Shown here piece by piece: positions 1 through 6,663 of a stretch of DNA of 46,730 nt; the first letter of the stretch is position 1; each line of letters starts with the position of its first letter. Source of the stretch: Flammeovirga aprica JL-4 (GTDB lineage Bacteria > Bacteroidota > Bacteroidia > Cytophagales > Flammeovirgaceae); contig NZ_JABANE010000071.1 of the NCBI RefSeq assembly GCF_012844305.1, positions 1 to 46,730 of the forward strand. The letters run 5' to 3'. Position numbers and translations under genes: made by a program. Below the pieces are notes generated by a model. That model made no database searches. It was not told the origin of the DNA and worked only from the letters and a program-made list of their open reading frames with translations.

Positions 1-61
1 TTAAGCCCTACCGTGCTGATGGTACTGGGTTAACCCCCGGGAGAGTAAGTCGGCGCCACAT
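1..61 (+). rRNA. rrf: 5S ribosomal RNA, 3' part
   Basis: The first 61 bases match the 3' half of a bacterial 5S rRNA: a TTAAGCCC block, the GATGGTACTG helix, then GGGAGAGTAAGTCGGCGCCA. The 5' half lies outside the window, so an rRNA operon ends here on the plus strand. It is followed within 15 bases by a strong terminator. The exact 3' end is uncertain by a few bases. Confidence 0.88.
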
Positions 62-74
62 TCATTAAATATAG

Positions 75-112
75 AAGGTTAGTTAACACAAGATGTTGAC
101 TAACCTTTTTTT
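75..112 (+). terminator. Terminator of the rRNA operon
   Basis: Arms at 75-88 and 94-107 form a 14-bp stem with one G-U pair around the loop CAAGA, and are followed by a T tract to 112. Its place just after the 5S end makes it the rRNA operon terminator. Confidence 0.88.
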
Positions 113-143
113 GTGTCTATACATTTTCAAGAATTGATAGGCA

Positions 144-186
144 TAAAAAAACCTTGATAGCAAAGAGATTGTTTTTGCTGTCAAGG
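144..186 (-). terminator. Terminator after the LuxE-like operon
   Basis: Read leftward, arms 174-186 and 152-164 form a 13-bp stem with one wobble pair, followed by a run of T (the A tract at 145-151 on the plus strand). It sits 22 bases past the stop of the small lipoprotein gene and closes that leftward operon. Confidence 0.8.
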
Positions 187-207
187 CTTTTCAGGTAAGA
201 CTAAAAC

Positions 208-360
208 CTAGTTCTTTTGATTATTTGTATTTTTCTCAGAAGCTAGAATAGCTTCTTTAGTCAAATCATTTTTAGCATAAGTAGGGCAAGTCTTATAAGT
301 TCTACAAGATGTAAGGCCTAATAACAATAGACCAATGAAAAAGATAAAAAAGCGTTTCAT
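208..360 (-). CDS. Small lipoprotein with CPTYAK motif (50 aa)
   Basis: A 50-codon gene read leftward from ATG at 360 to TAG at 208. The product begins MKRFFIFFIGLLLLGLTSC, a lipoprotein signal peptide with lipobox LTSC and Cys19 as the lipidated residue. Short polar mature part RTYKTCPTYAKND carries a CPxYxK motif that I know from many tiny Bacteroidota lipoproteins of unknown role. It starts 17 bases after the LuxE-like gene and is followed by a terminator, so the two probably share an mRNA. Function unknown. The signal peptide, lipobox, spacing and terminator make it a real gene in spite of its size. Confidence 0.72.
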   Translation of the reverse strand: MKRFFIFFIGLLLLGLTSCRTYKTCPTYAKNDLTKEAILASEKNTNNQKN

Positions 361-377
361 TATGTTTTAATTCTTAT

Positions 378-1367
378 TTATTGTACCATCAAATTACAGC
401 CCCTGATATCAGTATTGTCAAATCTTCCTAAAACATAAAACTGATTGGGTGTGTCGCCGGGAGCACCGATGTCTTTTGTTTCAATAAAACAGCAAGATTC
501 AATATTCCCTAAGTCAATAACATTAATACCGCCTCTTTTAGTTGTAGATAACGAAAAAGGGTCATTAATTTCTCTAAAAAATACCTTCATCCATGGAGGA
601 CAGTGAAACTGTTCATCACCTAAAGAGTACCCTTGAGACAAGAGTTCTGTCATACCATATTCCGAATGAATATTTTCGGTTTGAAAAGCTGTTTTCAATT
701 GTTGATGCACCTCACTTCTAGTCAGCTCTTTTCTCCTTCCTTTCATTCCTCCTGTTTCCATGACAATAATATCAGAAAAGTTAGAAGGAAAATGTTCAGC
801 AAAATCAAGCAGAGCAAAGGTCACTCCAAATAAAATAGCTTTCTCCCCTTTTGCTTGAATTTCAAGCAATTTATGAGCCAACCTTTCATGATCATTCAGG
901 TAAAAGTCTGAGTGCTTTCCTGAAGAATCCATAAAATCGCTGATCATACAAATTAGAGAAGCGTCTCTACGCTCCAAATAACTGGGTAGAAGTGCCAGTA
1001 TATGTATTTTTTCAAGAGGACCGTAAAGCTCTTGAAAATAGGTTGTCGTGATTTTTTTGTAGTGGGATAAGTCCGAAACATAATGCTTACTGCGTACAGA
1101 TCCTGTAGTTCCACTACTTTGAAAGACGCGTTCTATAGAAGAATCATTACATAATACCTTTTGAGTCTTAAAAAATTCAATCGGCATAAATGGAATTTCA
1201 GTAATCTTATGTATCTTATTATACGAAACGTTTAAGTAAGAAAGGTATTGAGCGTAAATAGGATTTTCTTTTGCTTGAAAACGAAAAGCTTCTAATGCAG
1301 CTTTTTCAAATTCCTTTTCATTCTTGATCGTAAATATTTTCTTTTTGAATTGATCTGTAAATTCCAT
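378..1367 (-). CDS. LuxE-family acyl-protein synthetase-like protein
   Basis: 329 residues resembling the acyl-protein synthetase (LuxE) branch of the adenylate-forming PaaK-like enzymes, which activate a carboxylate with ATP and pass the acyl group on. Visible signatures are the P-loop-like SSGTTGS at residues 84-90 and a conserved SEYGMTELLSQGY block near 236-248, the equivalent of the adenylate-binding YGxTE motif. The length is close to LuxE (about 370). No luciferase or fatty-acid reductase genes are near, so a role in bioluminescence is unlikely; homologues occur singly throughout Bacteroidota with unknown substrate. Start at ATG 1367; no better start is visible. It heads an apparent two-gene operon with the small lipoprotein. 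The family is well supported, the substrate is not. Confidence 0.8.
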   Translation of the reverse strand: MEFTDQFKKKIFTIKNEKEFEKAALEAFRFQAKENPIYAQYLSYLNVSYNKIHKITEIPFMPIEFFKTQKVLCNDSSIERVFQSSGTTGSVRSKHYVSDLSHYKKITTTYFQELYGPLEKIHILALLPSYLERRDASLICMISDFMDSSGKHSDFYLNDHERLAHKLLEIQAKGEKAILFGVTFALLDFAEHFPSNFSDIIVMETGGMKGRRKELTRSEVHQQLKTAFQTENIHSEYGMTELLSQGYSLGDEQFHCPPWMKVFFREINDPFSLSTTKRGGINVIDLGNIESCCFIETKDIGAPGDTPNQFYVLGRFDNTDIRGCNLMVQ

Positions 1368-1492
1368 TAATATATATTGGATTGGACTCTTCTTGGTAAT
1401 TAAAGTTATTTTACCTAATAAATTTAATAGGCAAAGTACTAAAAATAGTAGATAAAAATATTAACCACTCTGATAAATCAATTATTAATCAT

Positions 1493-2122
1493 ATGATTTC
1501 GCAAAGATATAGAACACTATTCATCAAGCTGCCGATTGGAATGTTAATACTTTCAATGTTTATGTCTTGTTTTGGTGAACCCGAATTTCCTAAAGAACCT
1601 GAAATAGAATTCTCCTGGATAGAAAATAATAATCCAGCAGCAACCCAAGATAGTGTTTACATTGCAATTAAATTTAGAGATGGTGATGGAGACCTAGGTT
1701 TGGGGCAAATGGATACTATGGGACCTTATGCTCCTTATGAAGAAGATAAATTGCCGGAAGATACGGTGAAAAATAAATACCATAACAACTATTTTGTTAC
1801 AGTATTGAAGAAAGAAGAAGACGGAATTTACAAACCAGTGATCTATGATGAGAATCAGGATTTCAATGGTAGATTTCCTATGCTTAATAACTCGGGAAGA
1901 GAGCGTCCTTTGGAAGGTGAGTTGAGATACGGAATCCTCTTGTATTATGATGGAACGTTCGGATCTCCATTATTGAAAGGAGACTCGGTGAAATTTAATA
2001 TTCACATTGCAGATAGAGCATTGAATGAAAGTAATGAAATTGTATCTGCAGGTATAGAAATAGGAAGTCCGAAAGAAAGAGGTGATGATAATAATGTTCC
2101 TCCTCCTGCTCAAGGTGACTAA
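1493..2122 (+). CDS. Lipoprotein with DGDGDLG motif, unknown function
   Basis: 209 residues. The N-terminus (two basic residues, hydrophobic stretch, then MFMSC at about 22-26) is a lipoprotein signal peptide, so the product should be anchored in the periplasm or outer membrane. The mature part has a short beta-rich domain with RDGDGDLGLG near residues 62-71, an acidic loop of the kind that can bind calcium, and a proline-rich tail ending PPPAQGD. I know this pattern from uncharacterised Bacteroidota lipoproteins and cannot assign a function. It stands alone on the plus strand, between the leftward LuxE-like gene and the leftward porT; no clear terminator follows it. Confidence 0.7.
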   Translation: MISQRYRTLFIKLPIGMLILSMFMSCFGEPEFPKEPEIEFSWIENNNPAATQDSVYIAIKFRDGDGDLGLGQMDTMGPYAPYEEDKLPEDTVKNKYHNNYFVTVLKKEEDGIYKPVIYDENQDFNGRFPMLNNSGRERPLEGELRYGILLYYDGTFGSPLLKGDSVKFNIHIADRALNESNEIVSAGIEIGSPKERGDDNNVPPPAQGD

Positions 2123-2160
2123 GTATTGAGTGTTTTTTATTCTTCAAGGTAAGTATTGAG
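2111..2160 (+). repeat. Short imperfect direct repeat over the lipoprotein stop
   Basis: CAAGGT(GAC)TAAGTATTGAG at 2111-2130 recurs as CAAGGTAAGTATTGAG at 2145-2160. The first copy contains the stop codon of the lipoprotein gene. It looks like a small local duplication; no function is evident. Confidence 0.5.
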
Positions 2161-2196
2161 ACAAAATTACTAATTCATATTTTTTTGTCTTATTAT

Positions 2197-3006
2197 CTAC
2201 CCTTCGAAGTTAATGATAAAAGATATTTTGTGTAAGCGGATTGCGTCAACAAAAGGCATATAAAGGGATTCTCCGGAATGATCCGCTACATTCATCAAGC
2301 CATGCGAAATACGGATTTCAGGAGATAGACAAAACATTCGATTGTAGATGTGCATACCAAATCCCCATGTGAATGACACGTTATAGCTTTGCAGATTGAC
2401 AAAAAACTCTTCTCTTGAAGATTCTTGTTTTGTTGCAACTGTAAAAGCTGGTGTGATACCTCCCAATAAATAAAGGCGGTGATTTTTTCTTCTGTCAGAC
2501 TGATACTTTAGCATGATAGGAAACTCTAAAGTAGTGTTAGACTGTAGTTGCACTAAGTCCTCAGGTTTAACAATAATGTTAGACGGAGGCAGTTTGTATC
2601 CTAATGTGTCCATTGTAAACCTTCTGGAATAAAAGGAGACGTTAGGTGAAAATCTTAAAGCCCAGTGATTATTGTTCGACAGTTTTACATTGAGTAGAAA
2701 ACCAAGAAGAAAACTTGCTGTGGTTTGAGGAGTAATATAAACTGCAGTAGTATCCGTTCCGCTGACATTAAAAGCACTTTGGGAAGGATCTAGACCTACA
2801 GGAGAGGAGACAAAACCAAGTTGAAATCCATAATGAAATTTTTTCTTATCGAAATCAGGAAGGTTGATAACAGTCCCTATGGGTTTTCCTGTGTACTGAC
2901 TATAAGATTTATGTTGAAATCCTAAGGTCAGCACAAGGAAAAAAGTTGAAAAAATTATTTTTGACCAGTGTAAACTGAGCTTATTCCAAATGTAAGTGAA
3001 GTACAT
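2197..3006 (-). CDS. porT: PorT/SprT-like outer membrane beta-barrel protein (type IX secretion)
   Basis: 269 residues with an N-terminal hydrophobic segment ending SYSQ (signal peptide) and an alternating beta-strand pattern ending in an aromatic-rich strand (KISFIINFEG), as in outer-membrane barrels. The segment NLPDFDKKKFHYGFQLGF near 48-65 resembles the start of the PorT/SprT family, which is needed for the type IX secretion system and gliding. In many Bacteroidota porT lies directly after ubiE, as here; that synteny is the strongest support. The first 52 bases overlap the end of ubiE in another frame, suggesting translational coupling. The start at 3006 is the only good ATG, but it gives a rather long signal-peptide n-region. 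A generic PorT-family barrel remains possible. Confidence 0.72.
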   Translation of the reverse strand: MYFTYIWNKLSLHWSKIIFSTFFLVLTLGFQHKSYSQYTGKPIGTVINLPDFDKKKFHYGFQLGFVSSPVGLDPSQSAFNVSGTDTTAVYITPQTTASFLLGFLLNVKLSNNNHWALRFSPNVSFYSRRFTMDTLGYKLPPSNIIVKPEDLVQLQSNTTLEFPIMLKYQSDRRKNHRLYLLGGITPAFTVATKQESSREEFFVNLQSYNVSFTWGFGMHIYNRMFCLSPEIRISHGLMNVADHSGESLYMPFVDAIRLHKISFIINFEG

Positions 3007-3680
3007 GTTACCTTGTTATAGCCTAACTTCTCCATGATACCAGTGAAAGCTTTGCCATAAGGGAATTGCTCAACTGACTCAGGAAGATAAGTATAAGCGG
3101 AGTTATCTTTAGAGACAATCTTTCCAATTAAAGGCAAAATATTCATTGAGTAGAATCTGTAAAGCTGTTTAAAAGGAAAGGATTGTGGTTGTGAGAATTC
3201 AAGTACAACTAATGTGCCATTAGGTTTTAGTACTCTTTTGATTTCTGACAGTCCTTTTTCAAGATTCTCAAAATTACGTACTCCAAAAGCAACCGTTACG
3301 GCCTCAAAAGAATTGTCTTCAAAAGGTAGATTTTCTGAATCTCCAATTTGTAAATCAATCTTATCTGATAGACCTTTTTTAGCTACTTTTTCACGACCTA
3401 CTTTCACCATTCCTGCAGAGATGTCGGCACCTGTAATTTTATCAGGACTTAAAGTAGCCCAAGCTTGAAGTGCAAGGTCACCTGTACCTGTAGCAACATC
3501 AAGAATTGTTTTAGGCTGTTGTTTCTTTAGTTTATTGATAGCCACCTTTCTCCAGTATATATCAATACCACCACTTAAGACTCTGTTCAGCAAATCATAC
3601 TTCGCCGAAATATTGTCAAACATGTTAGCAACCTGCTCTTTTTTACCTTCTTCTCTGTTTTTATATGGGAGTACTGTCAT
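2955..3680 (-). CDS. ubiE: Demethylmenaquinone methyltransferase
   Basis: 241 residues of the MenG/UbiE family, which methylates demethylmenaquinone with S-adenosylmethionine in the last step of menaquinone synthesis at the inner membrane. Family marks are FDNISAKYDLLNRVLSGGID at 21-40, the SAM-binding motif LDVATGTGD at 60-68, GDSENLPF followed by the AFGVRNF block, and the conserved VLEFSQP. The length equals the family norm. Organisms of this group use menaquinone, so the menG reaction is the expected one. Transcribed leftward from a consensus promoter at 3778-3807; its 3' end overlaps porT by 52 bases. Confidence 0.93.
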   Translation of the reverse strand: MTVLPYKNREEGKKEQVANMFDNISAKYDLLNRVLSGGIDIYWRKVAINKLKKQQPKTILDVATGTGDLALQAWATLSPDKITGADISAGMVKVGREKVAKKGLSDKIDLQIGDSENLPFEDNSFEAVTVAFGVRNFENLEKGLSEIKRVLKPNGTLVVLEFSQPQSFPFKQLYRFYSMNILPLIGKIVSKDNSAYTYLPESVEQFPYGKAFTGIMEKLGYNKVTCTSLTFGISSVYTGQK

Positions 3681-3697
3681 GATTTCTTATTTTTTTA

Positions 3698-3714
3698 TCT
3701 AACGCATTGTTAGA
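3698..3714. promoter_or_regulatory. Inverted repeat TCTAAC-N5-GTTAGA in the ubiE leader
   Basis: A perfect 6-bp inverted repeat with 5-base spacing lies 18 bases upstream of the ubiE start, inside its predicted 5' leader. It could be a small hairpin or an operator; nothing else supports either. Confidence 0.25.
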
Positions 3715-3777
3715 ATAATAGATATGATCTATATTGCTCGTTTAAAGAACTTTTTCAAGCGTGCTTCAAACATTCCA

Positions 3778-3807
3778 CAAAATTATAACTTTTAAAGCGT
3801 AGACCAA
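3778..3807 (-). promoter_or_regulatory. Promoter of ubiE-porT (TTG-N19-TAATTTTG)
   Basis: On the minus strand TTG (3805-3807), 19 bases, then TAATTTTG (3778-3785) fit the Bacteroidota -33/-7 consensus exactly. The start of transcription should be near 3771, giving a leader of about 90 bases. Confidence 0.6.
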
Positions 3808-3897
3808 TGTGTTTTGTATATAAACTTTAAATACTATGATTTTGTTGACAAAATTCCTGATTAAATGACTTCGAAATTTACTTTTATTAGATTTTTT

Positions 3898-6270
3898 ATG
3901 CGTAAAATTTTATTTTTTGTATCAGCCATTCTATTGTTTTCATCTTTTCATTCCTCTTTCGCTCAGAAACTTAAAAAATCTTCTGAGTTAAAAAAGCATC
4001 TGAAATTTGCCGAAGAATCTATAGAATTTGATCAATATCAAGAGGCTATAGAGGTGTTATTGGAAGTGGAAGAAGAGGGGATTAAGTTTGACGATTGGAA
4101 CTTTATGATGGGATATGCCTATCAACATGCCTTGTATCTTAATAAGAGTAAGTCGTTAGATTATTTTCAAAGAATTAAAGATAGAGAGCTTTATTATGAG
4201 GTAGATTATTATATCGCCAAGGCTTTGCACCTCAATCACCGTTTTGATGAAGCATATAAACTGTTCGATACCTTTTTAAGAGAATATAAAGAAATAGATG
4301 AACAGACGATAGCAAATGTAGAAAAGTATAAAGCGCAGTGTGTTGTTGGACAAAAATTAATGAGAGATTCTCTGGATCTATTGATTGTTAATTTGGGCGA
4401 AAATATCAATACGAAATATGCCGAAATTGTTCCTGTTCTTTCTGCAGATGAAAATATGATGGTCATTACCTCAAGAAGAGAAGGAAGTACAGGAGGAGAA
4501 ATAGACGACCTTTCAGGGTTGTATTATGAAGATGTATATGTGACCTATAGAGATGAGGAAGGAGAATGGAAGAAAGTAAAACCCATTAGTAAGAATATAA
4601 ATACGGTACATCATGACGCGGCTGTAGGTGTATCACCTGATGGTAATACTCTGTTTTTATATCATGCGGATGGAAAAATAGGTAAAAACGGAGAGTCAGG
4701 TGGAGATGTATACCAAAGTAAATGGAATGGCATTGACTGGACTAAGCCAAAACCTTTACCGGAAACAATCAATTCAGCCTTCTCGGAAACACATGCTTCT
4801 ATTTCTGCAGATGGAAAGTCACTTTATTTTACAAGTACGAGGAAAGATAAAAAAGCATTAGGAGGACAAGATATTTATGTTTCTCATTTAAAAGCTGACG
4901 GTACTTGGGGAGAAGCTCAAAATTTAGGTCCTAACATTAACACTGAACACGATGAGGAAGGGCCTTTTGTCCATCCTAATGGGAAAATTCTATACTTCAG
5001 TTCAAAGGGACATGAAGGAATGGGAGGATATGATATATTTTATTCTGAATGGAACGAAGAACAACAACAATGGGGAAAAGCTAAAAATATAGGCTACCCT
5101 ATCAATACGGCTGATCATGATGTATTTTATGTGATTTCATCAGATGGTGAAAGAGGGTATTTCTCATCTATCAGAGAAGATAGTTTTGGCGGTCCTGATA
5201 TTTACATGGCCATGATTCCTTCGAAACAGATTACTTTGATTGCCATGAACGGGGAAGTCAGAGATGCTGAAAATAATAACTTGATAGAGGCCCAAATTAC
5301 AGTAGTTGACAATAACACAGGAGAAGTTGTGCAGGATTTAAAAGCGGAAGGAGGAAAATATCTATTCTACTTAGATCCTAACAGAAACTATGGTTTCAGA
5401 GTAAAGCAGGATGGGTATTTATTTCATTCAAAAAACATCTACATTCCTGAGCAAACAGATTATATAGAAATATCAGAAACTATTGCATTACAAAAAATAG
5501 GAGACCTGAAGAGAGAAAATCTGAAAAATATCTTTTTCCAAGAAAGAGGACTCGTTTCTACTTCAGAATATGAGCTTAGTGATCTTGCAAAATTTATAAA
5601 AAGTGTGGATGGTTATGTAGTGGATGTGAACGTGCACTCTGCAAAATATGAAGGAAAAGATTCTTTAGAAGTGTTGAATTTATCTCAAATGAATGCAGAA
5701 AGTATTTTTAAAGAATTAGTAACCAATGGAGTAGATATGGAGAAGCTGTCTGTACATGGCTATGGATGGCAATACCCTGTGGCTTCCAACCAATCGCAAC
5801 TTGGAAGACTTAAAAATGAAAGAATTGAATATGTGGTGAGAACGCCAGAAGAAATTGTAGTATTCGAAGAGATTGTTGAAGATGTCGAAGAACCTTTACC
5901 TCAACTTACCCCACATTTAGGCGAGGTTATGGATATTGCAGGTACTATTACTTTTGCTTTCGGAAGTAATACTATTACAGATGAAAGCTACAGAATTATT
6001 GCTCAAGTTTTTGATGTTATGTATAGGTACCCAAATCTGGTTGTAGAAGTAGGTGGACATACAGATAATAGAGGTTCAAAATCTTTCAACGATAAACTAG
6101 GAGAGAAAAGAGCGAGGATCGTAGTTCAAGAACTCGTGAGGATGGGTATAGAAAGAGATAGACTGCAATACAGAACTTTCGGTTTTGATATGCCTATAGC
6201 TGACAATAACACTGAAGAAGGACGTAAAAAGAATAGAAGAATATCTTTTACTCCTTTGATGTTTAGATAA
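3898..6270 (+). CDS. PorE-like protein: TPR, PD40 propeller, CRD and OmpA domains
   Basis: About 790 residues. The open frame begins at 3865, but ATG 3898 gives a clean signal peptide (MRKILFFVSAILLFSSF...SFAQ) and is preferred. Order: helical TPR-like part to about residue 135; five PD40/WD40-like beta-propeller repeats (SADENMMVITSR, SPDGNTLFLYHA, SADGKSLYFTSTR, HPNGKILYFSSKG, SSDGERGYFSS); a carboxypeptidase-regulatory-like domain from about 455; a degenerate OmpA-like unit; a canonical C-terminal OmpA domain with GGHTDNRGS near 719 and EKRARIVV, whose Asp and Arg match the peptidoglycan diaminopimelate ligands. This order is that of PorE, a type IX secretion protein that ties the machine to the cell wall. 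Followed by a paralogue. Identity with PorE itself is not certain. Confidence 0.82.
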   Translation: MRKILFFVSAILLFSSFHSSFAQKLKKSSELKKHLKFAEESIEFDQYQEAIEVLLEVEEEGIKFDDWNFMMGYAYQHALYLNKSKSLDYFQRIKDRELYYEVDYYIAKALHLNHRFDEAYKLFDTFLREYKEIDEQTIANVEKYKAQCVVGQKLMRDSLDLLIVNLGENINTKYAEIVPVLSADENMMVITSRREGSTGGEIDDLSGLYYEDVYVTYRDEEGEWKKVKPISKNINTVHHDAAVGVSPDGNTLFLYHADGKIGKNGESGGDVYQSKWNGIDWTKPKPLPETINSAFSETHASISADGKSLYFTSTRKDKKALGGQDIYVSHLKADGTWGEAQNLGPNINTEHDEEGPFVHPNGKILYFSSKGHEGMGGYDIFYSEWNEEQQQWGKAKNIGYPINTADHDVFYVISSDGERGYFSSIREDSFGGPDIYMAMIPSKQITLIAMNGEVRDAENNNLIEAQITVVDNNTGEVVQDLKAEGGKYLFYLDPNRNYGFRVKQDGYLFHSKNIYIPEQTDYIEISETIALQKIGDLKRENLKNIFFQERGLVSTSEYELSDLAKFIKSVDGYVVDVNVHSAKYEGKDSLEVLNLSQMNAESIFKELVTNGVDMEKLSVHGYGWQYPVASNQSQLGRLKNERIEYVVRTPEEIVVFEEIVEDVEEPLPQLTPHLGEVMDIAGTITFAFGSNTITDESYRIIAQVFDVMYRYPNLVVEVGGHTDNRGSKSFNDKLGEKRARIVVQELVRMGIERDRLQYRTFGFDMPIADNNTEEGRKKNRRISFTPLMFR

Positions 6271-6663
6271 TAAATGAAATAAATAACAGGTGCTGAATCA
6301 GAATTAGTTGATTATTACTTCTTGTGTGCAAAGTGTAGGAAAACATTGAAATAGAGAACTTATTGAAGTGTTTTGTCACATCTTTTTACATGAATTAATA
6401 GGTGATTCTGATTTAGTGCCTTTGATAGATACTATTGCTTTATTCACAAATTTTCGCTCGTGATGCTAGTATACAGAAGATTTTTTGCTTGAAAATTTTC
6501 TGTCTGAAAAGTCACACTCTAAATATAAATAAGTAGATAAAGAATAGTGTCTTGTAAATATAATAAGCTAACAATAATATTTTGTGTTTTGATTCGTATT
6601 CAAGACATAATGCTATTTTATCACTTTAAATTAATCATGAATCTGACTTTTAAGATTAACATT
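6271..6663 (+). other. Intergenic region between the OmpA paralogues
   Basis: 393 bases with no credible ORF. The first half contains the potential RNA structure at 6288-6421; the second half is AT-rich and presumably carries the leader of the downstream gene. No consensus TAnnTTTG promoter was found. Confidence 0.5.
6288..6421 (+). ncRNA. Candidate structured RNA between paralogous OmpA genes
   Basis: Arms 6288-6304 and 6405-6421 can pair over 17 positions without a mismatch, using three G-U wobbles that exist only in plus-strand RNA. Inside, 6340-6353 and 6361-6374 form a second stem of 8 and 4 bp separated by a symmetric tandem G-A/A-G step, the arrangement of sheared GA pairs, closed by the loop GAGAACT. 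This could be a stable 3' end of the first mRNA, a cis-regulatory leader of the second gene, or a small RNA. No known family is recognised. Confidence 0.4.

Noticed and set aside
633..833. Open frame on the plus strand inside the LuxE-like gene
   Set aside because: Shadow of the leftward coding frame; no recognisable protein feature.
378..1367. lux bioluminescence operon
   Set aside because: Only a LuxE-like gene is present; luxA, B, C and D are absent, and such lone genes are common in Bacteroidota.
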